Assembly (NCBI GenBank): GCA_041494805.1
Contig: JBGQBN010000032.1
Span: 1 to 46,984, forward strand
Source: JBGQBN01 sp041494805
Lineage (GTDB): Bacteria > Acidobacteriota > Terriglobia > Terriglobales > Acidobacteriaceae
Direction: 5' to 3'
DNA length: 46,984 nucleotides
Below the pieces are notes generated by a model. That model was not told the origin of the DNA. It ran no database searches and was given only the letters and a program-made list of their open reading frames with translations. Below, in pieces: positions 7,190 through 15,291 of the stretch (position 1 is the stretch's first letter; each line of letters starts with the position of its first letter). Made by a program: the position numbers and the translations under genes.

Positions 7190-7486
7190 TTACTTCTTCT
7201 CAGCCTTCTTGTTCTCGGACTTGGGTTTCTCGTCCTTCTTCGATGTAGATTCGGTTTTCGAAGCGGAATCCCCGCTTGACGAAGAAGCCGAAGGCGCACC
7301 TGAGGACTTTTTGGGATAGTCGTTGACGTACCATCCCGAGCCTTTGAACTGCACCGTGGCGGCGGAGATCAACTGCTCGATGGGCCCGCCGCACTCCGGA
7401 CACTTTTTGACGTGGCGATCGGAAAACTTCTGGATCCGCTCAAAGCGGTGATGGCACTTCTTGCACTCGTATTCGTAAAGGGGCAT
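7190..7486 (-). CDS. FmdB-type zinc-ribbon protein
   Basis: A 98-aa protein whose first ~45 residues are the FmdB/CxxC zinc ribbon: MPLYEYECKKC, then CPECGGPIEQL, giving two CxxC knuckles. The family is named after a regulator of an amide/formamidase gene, but most members are uncharacterised and may act in nucleic-acid or protein binding. The second half is a low-complexity tail of Ser, Lys and Glu, probably disordered. The conserved-domain start is unambiguous. No operon partner is evident. Confidence 0.85.
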   Translation of the reverse strand: MPLYEYECKKCHHRFERIQKFSDRHVKKCPECGGPIEQLISAATVQFKGSGWYVNDYPKKSSGAPSASSSSGDSASKTESTSKKDEKPKSENKKAEKK

Positions 7487-7601
7487 GGACTCCTGAAATG
7501 CGTTTTTCTCTGCTCTTGATTCTAGGGTTTGCTTTGGCTGACAGTCAATTCAGGCTTGCCCCTGCGCACTCAGCGAATACTTGGCAATGGGTGTTCAAAG
7601 C

Positions 7602-7648
7602 CTTTAACCGCCGAGAACGCTGAGAAAATCCGCAGAGAACGCGGAGTC
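7602..7648. repeat. Short dispersed repeat (AGAACGC type)
   Basis: AACCGCCGAGAACGCTGAGA is followed by CCGCAGAGAACGCGGAG, two similar half-units in direct orientation ahead of rsmI. It resembles repeats that are scattered between genes in related genomes, from memory. No other copy is seen in this window. Confidence 0.35.
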
Positions 7649-7684
7649 CGCACCTTGTAGTTGGGCGGTGATAGACTCGCGTCC

Positions 7685-8572
7685 ATGTCGCCGGCGGAAA
7701 AGAAGTCTGCGCACTCCAGCCGCAGCTTGGCGCCTGCTCTCTACCTGGTAGCCACGCCCATCGGGAACCTGGAAGACATCACCCTGCGCGCGCTACGGGT
7801 TCTGAAGGAAGCTGACCTGATCGCCTGCGAGGACACGCGCCACACCCAGAAGCTGCTCAACCACTACGGCATCGCCACCCGCACCAGCAGTTATCACGAG
7901 CACAACGAGATGACGCGCGCTCCCGAACTCATAGTCGAACTGGAGCAGGGCGCACGGATCGCTCTGGTGAGCGACGCCGGCATGCCCGGCATCTCCGATC
8001 CCGGATTCCGCCTGATTTCACTTGCCATCCGGCATCATGTGCCCGTGATCCCGATCCCTGGCGCCTCGGCGTTCCTCGCCGCTCTAGTCGCCAGCGGTCT
8101 GCCGACCGATTCGTTTCGTTTCAGTGGATTCCTGCCGGCCAAGCGCGGGCAACGACGGCAGGTGCTGGAAAGCGTCAAAGCATCGCCACGGACGCAGGTT
8201 TTCTACGAAGCACCGCATCGGGTGAAGGAGGCGGTGGAGGATGTGGTCGAGGTGCTCGGCGGTGAGCGCCACATCGTCATCGCCCGCGAAGTTACCAAGA
8301 TTCACGAGGAGTTTTTGCGGGGACGCGCCGGCGAGGTGCTGGCGACTCTGAACGCGCGCGGCGAGATTAAGGGTGAGATCACGTTGCTGATCGGGAAGGC
8401 GGAGGAGGGCCAGCGAGGAACTGCGGCAGCACCGGCAGTTACTATTCGCCAGCTCGTAAAGCAACTCATCACGGAGGAGGGGCTGGACGAGAAGGCCGCG
8501 CTGAAGAGAGTCGCCAAAGACAGAGGGATTTCGAAGAGCGAGGCGTACAGGGAACTCCAGAGGAGCAAGTGA
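7685..8572 (+). CDS. rsmI: 16S rRNA (cytidine-1402-2'-O)-methyltransferase RsmI
   Basis: RsmI methylates the 2'-hydroxyl of C1402 in the ribosomal decoding centre using S-adenosylmethionine. The product (295 aa, near the usual ~285) is a tetrapyrrole-methylase-fold enzyme with the family signatures LYLVATPIGNLEDITLRAL near the N-terminus, ACEDTRHTQKLL, VSDAGMPGISDPG and IPGASAFLAAL, and a C-terminal helical extension. I prefer the ATG at 7685 to a TTG at 7661 because the conserved part starts about 20 residues later. The gene stands alone; a toxin-antitoxin pair follows after about 100 bases. Confidence 0.95.
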   Translation: MSPAEKKSAHSSRSLAPALYLVATPIGNLEDITLRALRVLKEADLIACEDTRHTQKLLNHYGIATRTSSYHEHNEMTRAPELIVELEQGARIALVSDAGMPGISDPGFRLISLAIRHHVPVIPIPGASAFLAALVASGLPTDSFRFSGFLPAKRGQRRQVLESVKASPRTQVFYEAPHRVKEAVEDVVEVLGGERHIVIAREVTKIHEEFLRGRAGEVLATLNARGEIKGEITLLIGKAEEGQRGTAAAPAVTIRQLVKQLITEEGLDEKAALKRVAKDRGISKSEAYRELQRSK

Positions 8573-8606
8573 CTTAGGCCGCTATCTTGAGGTCACCTTT
8601 CTAATG

Positions 8607-8647
8607 TATAATAATCAGCATTGATTAATATCGATGATTATTGATTA
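8607..8647 (+). promoter_or_regulatory. Promoter and operator repeats of the toxin-antitoxin pair
   Basis: A TATAAT box is at 8607-8612. Directly after it are four copies of TGATTA: one inverted at 8612-8617, then 8622-8627, 8635-8640 and 8642-8647. The first two form a perfect palindrome with a 4-base centre. Overlap with the -10 box fits autorepression by the antitoxin. No good -35 is seen at the usual distance. Confidence 0.6.
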
Positions 8648-8669
8648 ACAAGTCCAGGGGGCCAAAATC

Positions 8670-8966
8670 GTGAAACGAGTCGTGAACCGGGTTCCGCTCA
8701 CCAAAGCCAGAATCAATCTCGGACAGATGGTCCGCCGCGCGCATGTAAACCGTGAGTATTTCATCCTCGAGAAGGATGGCATCCCAGTAGTCGGCCTCAT
8801 GCACGTGGAGGACCTGGAGGACTACCTGGAACAGCAGGATCCTGGCCTCAAGAACCAGATCAGGAAAAGCCACAAGGAATACCGCCGCGGCAAAGCCCGT
8901 GAGGCGGGTGGATTCCTGGCGGAACTGCGGCGTCCTGCCAAGAAGCTGAAGAAACAAACCGCGTAA
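8670..8966 (+). CDS. Antitoxin, Phd/YefM-like
   Basis: A 98-aa small protein whose first ~55 residues match the Phd/YefM fold: VPLTKARINLGQMVRRAH, then EYFILEKDGIPVVGLMHVEDLEDYLE. The N-terminal half would dimerise and bind the operator at 8612-8647. The basic C-terminal tail (RRPAKKLKKQ) would wrap the toxin. Start is GTG after a GGGGG ribosome binding site. Its stop overlaps the toxin start as TAATG, which couples their translation. Phd is the best family guess; a related RelB-type antitoxin is possible. Confidence 0.8.
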   Translation: MKRVVNRVPLTKARINLGQMVRRAHVNREYFILEKDGIPVVGLMHVEDLEDYLEQQDPGLKNQIRKSHKEYRRGKAREAGGFLAELRRPAKKLKKQTA

Positions 8967-9250
8967 TGGCCGGTGCATTTCGAGTCCTGACTACGCCAAC
9001 GTTTGAGCGGGAATTCCGCAAAACCTCGCGCGGAGACTCAACGCTGGTGCAAGCGCTTGAGGAATTGCTGGTTATTCTTCGCCAAGACCCACACAACCGG
9101 ACAGGGCAGCACAAAATCAAGAAGCTCACAGGACTTAAACCGGGCGAAGGGCAGTGGAGGATCCGCTGGCGGGACTATCGGCTGCGCTACGACATCTTCG
9201 GGAACGAGGTGGTCTTGCATTCGTTCCGGCACGGGAAGGAAGCCTATTAG
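8966..9250 (+). CDS. Toxin of the RelE/ParE superfamily
   Basis: A 94-aa protein with the RelE/ParE pattern: FRVLTTPTFEREFRK at the N-terminus, KIKKLTGLKPGEGQWRIRWRDYRLRYDI in the beta-sheet core (split by the usual strand order), and HSFRHGKEAY at the end. The basic residues R and K with the closing HG-K are where ribosome-dependent mRNA cleavage occurs in RelE, while ParE acts on gyrase; the sequence alone does not settle which. The one-base overlap with the antitoxin gene is typical. The gene region is less G+C-rich than its neighbours, consistent with a mobile module. Confidence 0.85.
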   Translation: MAGAFRVLTTPTFEREFRKTSRGDSTLVQALEELLVILRQDPHNRTGQHKIKKLTGLKPGEGQWRIRWRDYRLRYDIFGNEVVLHSFRHGKEAY

Positions 9251-9275
9251 TGCAAGCACGCCGAGAGGTCACTTA

Positions 9276-10064
9276 CTAAGGTATCGTCAGCTCTTCGTCG
9301 ACATTCTCATTACGGATTCTACCGTTCAGAATGTACCCTCGCGCTTCGTAATGACCCAAACTGAAATACATTACTCCGTGCAGGTTTTGAGTTTCGGGAG
9401 CATCGAAAACCGAGTCGCTCCAGTCGAAACCGCTTTGAGCGATCTTCGTCGTTTCGGGACTGAATGCAATCTTGTAACCGCCCGACAAGGATGAAGGCAC
9501 GGTAAACTCACCCGCAATACTCATATCATTGAGTTCTATCACCGCCCAGTTCTCTCTGACTTTTTGCATTTGTTTCTGCTTGCGCATTTTCCAGAGGAGT
9601 TTTTGTCGTACCGATACATCCGCTGTTTGGGTGTGGGTCTTTACTTCGAAGACGCCATTGTCATCCTCCCTGAAATTAGGCATGATACAAAAAATCTCCA
9701 GGAAAACATCGGGACGACTCGGCCGCCCGATCTTGAGGTCATAGTCATCTTCGACGATGTCGAGAGATGTCACGAATCCTTGCTTAATAAGCGGAATGTA
9801 ATGCGAATACACAATCACCTCTGACACAACCGCTTCGCATGAACGCATGTCACCCTGCTGGGTTTTGATGCGTTTTGCAAGATACTTTGCATGCCGCTCG
9901 TTATATTCGAAGATTGACTGGAGCTTTTCCACAATCACCGGATAGCACCGGTACTTATTTACCAACCCCTCCTCAAAGTACTTTTCGTATGCGTCTCGGT
10001 GACGTCGGAGATACTCGGTCTCCAAAAGCTCCTGGTCAAAGAAGCTGGAATATGTCAGATCCAT
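9276..10064 (-). CDS. Unknown protein, possible accessory gene
   Basis: I do not recognise this 262-aa protein. It is charged and aromatic, without signal peptide or membrane segments. A middle block reads EAVVSEVIVYSHYIPLIKQG, then a stretch of acidic residues (DIVEDDYDLKIG), then RPDVFLEIFC, which loosely recalls the alpha-beta core and catalytic strand of PD-(D/E)xK nucleases, but the lysine is missing at the expected place, so no function is claimed. A Lys/Gln-rich helix (KMRKQKQMQKVREN) follows. The gene is convergent with the toxin gene, 25 bases away, has lower G+C than its surroundings and looks like part of the same accessory insertion. Confidence 0.6.
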   Translation of the reverse strand: MDLTYSSFFDQELLETEYLRRHRDAYEKYFEEGLVNKYRCYPVIVEKLQSIFEYNERHAKYLAKRIKTQQGDMRSCEAVVSEVIVYSHYIPLIKQGFVTSLDIVEDDYDLKIGRPSRPDVFLEIFCIMPNFREDDNGVFEVKTHTQTADVSVRQKLLWKMRKQKQMQKVRENWAVIELNDMSIAGEFTVPSSLSGGYKIAFSPETTKIAQSGFDWSDSVFDAPETQNLHGVMYFSLGHYEARGYILNGRIRNENVDEELTIP

Positions 10065-10134
10065 AATCGACGGGGTGATCCTTCAGGCTCGACTGGGCGG
10101 ACGAGGGCGTCCACCCCTACGTGGGCCGTGGGTG

Positions 10135-10590
10135 CTACTTGCTCAATTCCTTCTTCACCGTATCACTCACCACCTTCCCATCCACCCGCATCCCCGCCGC
10201 TGCAAATCGCGCCATGGCGTTTTTCATCACCGTACCCATTTCCTTCATGGTGGGTGAGCCCATCTCGGCGATGACAGCTTTCACGCCCGCCACAATCTCT
10301 TCCTCGCCTGCAGCCTTGGGCAGGTAGGTTTCAATCAACTTGATCTCGGCGGCCTCTTTGTCTGCCATTTCCTGGCGTCCGCCTTTGGTGAATTGCTCGA
10401 CGGACTCCTTGCGCTGCTTGATCAACGTGGTGAGCACCTGCTGCGACTCTTTGTCGTCGAGCGGCGCCATTTTCTCGATTTCGCGGTTCTTGAGCGCGGT
10501 CTTGACCATGCGTAGGCAGGAGAGCCGCTGTTCGTCGCGCGCCTTCATGGCTGCCGTGATGTCTTTCTGAATCTGTTCAGTGAGGCTCAT
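10135..10590 (-). CDS. yqeY: GatB/YqeY domain protein
   Basis: A 151-aa YqeY-type protein. The all-helical fold related to the tail of GatB is seen in MSLTEQIQKDITAAMKARDE, LRMVKTALKNREIE, VLTTLIKQRKESVEQF and the closing stretch GSPTMKEMGTVMKNAM. YqeY often sits near tRNA or rRNA maturation genes; its exact role is unsettled, with a link to tRNA-dependent amidation inferred from GatB. I chose the ATG at 10590; a start 33 bases upstream would add residues absent from the family and would overlap the neighbour. The SelA-like gene ends 11 bases upstream on the same strand, so the two are likely co-transcribed. Confidence 0.9.
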   Translation of the reverse strand: MSLTEQIQKDITAAMKARDEQRLSCLRMVKTALKNREIEKMAPLDDKESQQVLTTLIKQRKESVEQFTKGGRQEMADKEAAEIKLIETYLPKAAGEEEIVAGVKAVIAEMGSPTMKEMGTVMKNAMARFAAAGMRVDGKVVSDTVKKELSK

Positions 10591-10600
10591 GGTGAAGTCA

Positions 10601-11764
10601 TTATAGCCGCTGCTTTGGACCATTCGCTGAGAGGATGGCTGCCAGACGTTCGGCGATCATTCTCTCCTGGCCGTCAAGCACTGTATCCACCGCGACGACC
10701 AGCACATCGTCAAGCACGCCGGTAGCGATTCTGGGATCACCGGCAGCGAGCGCGTCACAGGTCTTTTGCGCATTCCAACCGCATCGCGGATCGAACTTGA
10801 TTGCCAGACAGCTGACCGGTTCGGGTTCCAGCCGTTCGTCCATGGTGAAATATCGGGGCGTGAGCGTAAGGCCGGGAGCTCCCCGCAACCCGTTCATGAT
10901 CGTCTCCACTTTGCGCCGATAGTTTTCCCATCGCGCTTTGTGGTCCAGGGCCAGCCACTCCTCAAGAGCGACCACGGTCGCGACGATAATGTGCCGATCG
11001 AGTTTGAATGGCCGTCCGAAGGAGAGATATTTGCCCGATTCGTAGCGGGTGAAGTCCACTCCCGCGACCGCGTCGATCAGGTCTCTGCGGCCGCAAATGA
11101 AGCCACCAGAATTCGGACCCCAGAAATATTTGGCGCTGAAGCAGACCAGATCAGCGCCCGCCACGCTAAAGCTGCGCATGATTTCTGTTGGATAGTTCAT
11201 GTACGCTGCATCCACCAGCGTGGGGACCCCACGCTCGCGCCCTAGGTTCGTGACTTCCCGCAAGCCTACCGTTCCCGGCTTTCCGCCAAGGTGAGCGGGA
11301 AACAATATGACGGCGGTGTTTGGACCGATGGCAGCAGAAAGCTGCTCCAGTGTCGTACCGTGGTCGTCGCCGGCTTCAGTAATTCTTGCCCCGGTCAGGC
11401 GGGCGCATCGTGCGTACTTGTAGCGATGGCCGCGCTGCATGACAACTTCATTTTTCATTCCCGTGGTATCGGGCAACCGCTCCCAACTGGGTCCGTCCAT
11501 GCCCGTCATGCAGGCCGCAGTCCCCAGGGCGATAGCTGCGGAAGCTCCCGGAGCAACGCGCGCCGCTTCGGTACCCATGAGTCCTGCAAGCACCCGGCCT
11601 GACTTTTCGAGCAAGTCCACCATGCTCACGAAGGAGCGGTTAATTTCTTCCATCGCTGCCCAAACTCGCGGCGAGAATACGGAGCCACCAAGATCGGTGT
11701 AGATACCGCACGCGTTGATGACTGGTTTCGTGCCCAGCCGTTCGAAGATGGAACCTGAGTTCAT
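10601..11764 (-). CDS. SelA-like PLP-dependent enzyme
   Basis: A 387-aa fold-type I PLP enzyme related to SelA (selenocysteine synthase) and to D-glucosaminate-6-phosphate ammonia-lyase. The N-terminus RLGTKPVINACGIYTDLGGS is the family opening, GASAAIALGTAAC is the cofactor phosphate loop region, and K212 in CFSAKYFWGPNSGG is the likely Schiff-base lysine. No selenium genes (selB, selD, tRNA-Sec) are nearby, so selenocysteine synthesis is unlikely, and a sugar-acid or amino-sugar lyase is the better guess. It starts at ATG 11764. It probably heads a two-gene unit with yqeY. The divergent class V aminotransferase lies 149 bases away. Confidence 0.8.
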   Translation of the reverse strand: MNSGSIFERLGTKPVINACGIYTDLGGSVFSPRVWAAMEEINRSFVSMVDLLEKSGRVLAGLMGTEAARVAPGASAAIALGTAACMTGMDGPSWERLPDTTGMKNEVVMQRGHRYKYARCARLTGARITEAGDDHGTTLEQLSAAIGPNTAVILFPAHLGGKPGTVGLREVTNLGRERGVPTLVDAAYMNYPTEIMRSFSVAGADLVCFSAKYFWGPNSGGFICGRRDLIDAVAGVDFTRYESGKYLSFGRPFKLDRHIIVATVVALEEWLALDHKARWENYRRKVETIMNGLRGAPGLTLTPRYFTMDERLEPEPVSCLAIKFDPRCGWNAQKTCDALAAGDPRIATGVLDDVLVVAVDTVLDGQERMIAERLAAILSANGPKQRL

Positions 11765-11913
11765 AGAGATTGCCTGCCCGGTTAGCGAGGCAACAACCCT
11801 ACCACCGGATGACAGGAATGCGCGAGCAGACGCTCGCTCTCCTATCCGACCCTCTCCTATCCGAATTCTGTTCGCGTGCGCTATTCTAGCTAGGACTCAA
11901 TTGGACAAGGCTC

Positions 11914-13113
11914 ATGCTGCGCAAGAACCGTCTATTCACTCCCGGCCCCACGCCACTGCTTCCCGCGGCGCAGACCGCCATGGCCTCGTTCGCCATGCAT
12001 CACCGTACCGATGACTTCCGCGCCCTGTACTCACGCGTGCTAGCGGATATGAAAGAGTTCATCGGCACCAGCAACGATGTCCTGGTGCTGTCTTCATCGG
12101 GTACCGGGGTGATGGAAGGCTCCGTCTCGAACCTGACTTCACCCGGCGACAAAGTGTTGGTCCTCACCGCCGGCAAGTTTGGTGAACGCTGGCGCGACCT
12201 GGCCAAAGCTTTCGACTGCAACGTGGAAACAGTCACCGCCCCGTACGGAGAAACGTTTTCTCTCGACCAGATTCGAGCGAAGCTCACTCATGACGTGCGT
12301 GCTGTCTATGTGCAATCCACTGAAAGCTCGACCGGGGCGCGGCACGACGTGCAAAGCATTGCCCGCCTAGTGCGAGGCATGGGTGACGATGCCCTGCTCG
12401 TCGTGGATGCCATCACCGGCCTGGGGACGACGCGTTTTGATGTGGACGGCTGGGGCATTGACGTCATCATCGGAGGCTCGCAGAAGGCCTTGATGATTCC
12501 GCCCGGCCTCGCCTACTGTGCAGTCAGTGAACGCGCCTGGAAGCGCATGGAAGCGGCCAAGTCTCCACGCTACTACTTCGATTTCCGCAAGGAACGGAAA
12601 GCCGCGGCCAAAGGCGAGTCAGCCTTTACGCCGGCAACCTCGCTGTTCGCAGCGTTAGGTGCGGCGCTGGATTTCATCAGGCAAATGGGCAGCGGCGATC
12701 TGGTGGCCGGGCGCGAGGCGCTGGTGAACAACGCTGAACTGGCGGCGGAGATGACTCGCGCCGGCTCGCAAGCTCTGGGACTGAAGTTGTTCGCGGCGTC
12801 CTCGCCCGCTGCGGCCCTGACCGCAGTTCAATCGCCAGCGGGCGTCGACTCCGGCGCGATCGTGAAGGAGTTTCGTGATCGCTTCGCGGCGGTCGTGGCC
12901 AACGGCCAAGGCGAGATGAAAGGCCAGCTCTTCCGCATCGCCCACCTGGGATACTACGACTATCTCGACACCATTGGAATTCTGGCCGCGCTGGAGCACG
13001 TACTCGCCAGCGCGACCGGGAAACCAGTCGAGTATGGCGCGGCCGTCCACGCCGCCCAGGAAGTGTACGCGCGTGGCTCTGCCGAGAAACGCCAGCCGGC
13101 CGGCGCCCGCTAG
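11914..13113 (+). CDS. Class V aminotransferase, likely phosphoserine or serine/glyoxylate type
   Basis: A 399-aa class V PLP aminotransferase. The N-terminus RLFTPGPTPLLPA is the class signature; VLSSSGTGVMEGSV binds the cofactor phosphate, VVDAITGLGTTRFDVDGWG holds the pyridine-ring Asp, and K191 in GGSQKALMIPPG is the Schiff-base lysine. The same superfamily contains phosphoserine, alanine-glyoxylate and serine-pyruvate aminotransferases. serA lies downstream on the same strand with only a short antisense lipoprotein gene between, so phosphohydroxypyruvate to phosphoserine (serine synthesis) is the favoured role. The C-terminal tail is low-complexity. A GA-rich site GACAAGG lies before the ATG. 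Its TAG stop shares CTAG with the opposite gene. Confidence 0.85.
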   Translation: MLRKNRLFTPGPTPLLPAAQTAMASFAMHHRTDDFRALYSRVLADMKEFIGTSNDVLVLSSSGTGVMEGSVSNLTSPGDKVLVLTAGKFGERWRDLAKAFDCNVETVTAPYGETFSLDQIRAKLTHDVRAVYVQSTESSTGARHDVQSIARLVRGMGDDALLVVDAITGLGTTRFDVDGWGIDVIIGGSQKALMIPPGLAYCAVSERAWKRMEAAKSPRYYFDFRKERKAAAKGESAFTPATSLFAALGAALDFIRQMGSGDLVAGREALVNNAELAAEMTRAGSQALGLKLFAASSPAAALTAVQSPAGVDSGAIVKEFRDRFAAVVANGQGEMKGQLFRIAHLGYYDYLDTIGILAALEHVLASATGKPVEYGAAVHAAQEVYARGSAEKRQPAGAR

Positions 13114-13457
13114 TTCACGGTGAAGTTCATGGTGTTCGAGTTCTGTCCGTTGGAATGTACGTAAACCGGTACCATGCCCGGGTTCGCGACATCAGCAGCG
13201 GAAATCATGGCCGTGACCTGTTTTCCAGTGGCGTAAGTGGTAGTGCGGACTGCTCCGTTCCAGTAGACAACCGCATCCGTGCCAAAACCACTGCCGTTTA
13301 CGGTTAAGGTAAACGCCATGCCGGGGGCAGTCGCACTGTTGGGCACCAGTTGGGTAACGCTGGGCACGGTTCCACCCATCATGCCGGAGTTGTAGTTTGA
13401 ACCGTAACCGCAACCAGCTGCCAGGAGCGTGAGCAGCAGAACGCAAGTAATCTTCAT
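13110..13457 (-). CDS. Small lipoprotein with IPT/TIG domain
   Basis: A 115-aa exported protein. MKITCVLLLTLLAAGCGYG is a lipoprotein signal with the lipobox LAAGC. After a Gly/Ser/Asn linker come ~85 residues with the IPT/TIG immunoglobulin-like pattern: VTQLVPNSATAPGMAFTLTVNGSGFGTDAVVYWNG, then a closing VYVHSNGQNSNTMNFTVN (given here as two separate stretches). Such domains mediate adhesion or polysaccharide binding in larger proteins; a free-standing copy is less usual. GGAGG lies 7 bases before ATG 13457. The gene ends inside the stop of the convergent aminotransferase gene and is antisense within the presumed serine operon. Confidence 0.75.
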   Translation of the reverse strand: MKITCVLLLTLLAAGCGYGSNYNSGMMGGTVPSVTQLVPNSATAPGMAFTLTVNGSGFGTDAVVYWNGAVRTTTYATGKQVTAMISAADVANPGMVPVYVHSNGQNSNTMNFTVN

Positions 13458-13600
13458 GACCAACCTCCAAAACAAGCGAATTGCCCCAGGCTGTGAAATA
13501 GTCTAGAAAGCGACGGGGGAGGCATGTGTCAGCGCTGTGTCAAGTTCCTGTAAAAGAATTGTTTGGCACGAGGCGCCGGCCTCAAAGGACTAACTGATCT

Positions 13601-15202
13601 ATGAAGGTTGTTGTTGCTGAAAAGATTTCGCCCTCGGCGGTGGATCTGTTGCGGGAACCGCGCTGGACGGTGGTGACGCCAGATCAACTGGAGGGCAAAC
13701 TCGCGTCCCAACTGGCCTCCGCCGACGCGCTCATCGTGCGCTCGGCCGTACAGGTGAATGAAGAACTGCTGGCCAAGGCACGCAAGCTGCGGGTCATCGG
13801 ACGCGCCGGCGTGGGCGTCGACAACATTGACCTCGACGCCGCCACTCGTAAGGGCATCGCCGTCATGAACACGCCCGGCGCCAATGCCGTGGCTGTGGCC
13901 GAGCACACGCTGGCCATGATGCTGGCCATGGCGCGCCACATCGGCCGAGCCAATGAATTGATGCATGCCGGCAGATGGGAAAAGAAGTCGCTGCAAGGCA
14001 CCGAACTGCGAGGCAAGACTCTGGGTATCGTGGGCCTGGGACGCATCGGAATGGAAGTGGCCCGCCGGGCGCGGGCCTTCGGGATGGAGATCGTCGCGCA
14101 CGATCCGTTCGTCTCGACAGCCGTCGCCAAAGAACAGGGCATCCGCATGGCCAAGCTCGAGGAAATCTATGCCGCTGCCGATTACCTGACCTTGCACGTC
14201 GGCCTAACGCCCCAGACGACCGGCATGATCAACGCCGACTCCTTGAAAAAGATGAAGCGCGGCATGCGCCTGGTGAACTGCGCCCGCGGCGAACTTGTGG
14301 ATGAAACAGCCCTCGCCCATGCCCTGAAGCAGGGCTACCTGGCGGGCGCAGCCCTGGATGTTTTCACCGAAGAGCCTTTGAAGAACTCCCCCCTGGCGGC
14401 GATGGACAACGTAATCCTCACGCCTCACATCGGCGGCTCGACCTACGAAGCGCAAGAAGCCGTGGGTTATCAGATCGCGCTGCAGGTGAAGGAATATCTG
14501 AAGCACGGCGTCATTCAGAACGCGGTGAATGTGCCGTCGGTGTCGCACGATGAGTATGTCGAACTGCAGCCTTACATCGTGCTGGCTGAAAGACTGGGCG
14601 CGTTCTTGGCCCAAGTCAGCGAGGGCACACTGGAAGAGATTTCGTTGCGCTACAGCGGCCACGTCGCGGATGGAAAGACGGACCTGATCCGGAACGCCGC
14701 CATCCAGGGCATCCTGAATGAAGGGTTGGAGGAAAAAGCGAACCTGGTAAATGCTGCTGCGATCGCTTCCTCGCGCGGGCTACGCATTCATGAAGCCCGC
14801 AAACCCAAAGGCTCCAGCGGTGGTGCCGGCAGTGTGCTTTCTGTACTCCTCAAGACCAGCGCAGAAGAACATTTAGTCAAAGGAGCCGTGCTGCACAAGG
14901 ATGCGCCCCGGTTGCTGCACGTGGACGGCATCGATGTTGAGGCTCCCCTCGAACGCAACCTGATCTATCTGCGCAACCGCGACGTGCCCGGCGTAATCGG
15001 CAAAGTCGGCACTATCCTCGGCCAACATAAGATCAACATCGCGGATTTCTCGCTGGGTCGCCGCGTAGGCGACGGGAAACCCGGCACCCCCCGCGAAGCC
15101 ATCGCGGTCGTGCACGTGGACGGACCCGTGCCGGAATTAGTATTGGCGGAGCTAAGAAAGATATCTGCGGTGGAGCAGGCCAAGGCGATACGGCTCTTCT
15201 AA
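13601..15202 (+). CDS. serA: D-3-phosphoglycerate dehydrogenase, long form with ACT domain
   Basis: SerA oxidises 3-phosphoglycerate to phosphohydroxypyruvate with NAD, the first step of serine synthesis. The 533-aa length is that of the long form with an extra allosteric-substrate-binding domain. The NAD-binding fold has GIVGLGRIGMEVARRARAFG near 143-162, the catalytic Arg is R229 in NCARGELVD and the catalytic His is H276 in LTPHIGGST. Residues about 315-450 form the ASB domain and 455-533 an ACT domain (NLIYLRNRDVPGVIGKVG), where serine usually binds and inhibits. The class V aminotransferase upstream would use its product. Confidence 0.96.
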   Translation: MKVVVAEKISPSAVDLLREPRWTVVTPDQLEGKLASQLASADALIVRSAVQVNEELLAKARKLRVIGRAGVGVDNIDLDAATRKGIAVMNTPGANAVAVAEHTLAMMLAMARHIGRANELMHAGRWEKKSLQGTELRGKTLGIVGLGRIGMEVARRARAFGMEIVAHDPFVSTAVAKEQGIRMAKLEEIYAAADYLTLHVGLTPQTTGMINADSLKKMKRGMRLVNCARGELVDETALAHALKQGYLAGAALDVFTEEPLKNSPLAAMDNVILTPHIGGSTYEAQEAVGYQIALQVKEYLKHGVIQNAVNVPSVSHDEYVELQPYIVLAERLGAFLAQVSEGTLEEISLRYSGHVADGKTDLIRNAAIQGILNEGLEEKANLVNAAAIASSRGLRIHEARKPKGSSGGAGSVLSVLLKTSAEEHLVKGAVLHKDAPRLLHVDGIDVEAPLERNLIYLRNRDVPGVIGKVGTILGQHKINIADFSLGRRVGDGKPGTPREAIAVVHVDGPVPELVLAELRKISAVEQAKAIRLF

Positions 15203-15209
15203 AGAACTA

Positions 15210-15287
15210 AGCCACGGATCTGCACGGATTCACAGGGGTAAGAAATACAAGAGTTTGATCCGTGTGGATCCGCGAGAATCCGTGGCT
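15210..15287. repeat. CCACGGAT palindromic repeat, copy 1
   Basis: The ends are AGCCACGGAT and ATCCGTGGCT, a perfect 10-bp inverted repeat, with inner TGCACGGATTCACA and TGATCCGTGTGGATCCGCGA arms. It lies 5 bases or so after the serA stop, between serA and the convergent protease gene. A near copy occurs at 23771-23851. Confidence 0.85.
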
Positions 15288-15291
15288 GATC

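Noticed and set aside
10601..11764. True selenocysteine synthase SelA
   Set aside because: No selB, selD or tRNA-Sec gene is seen, and the family includes ammonia-lyases with the same motifs.
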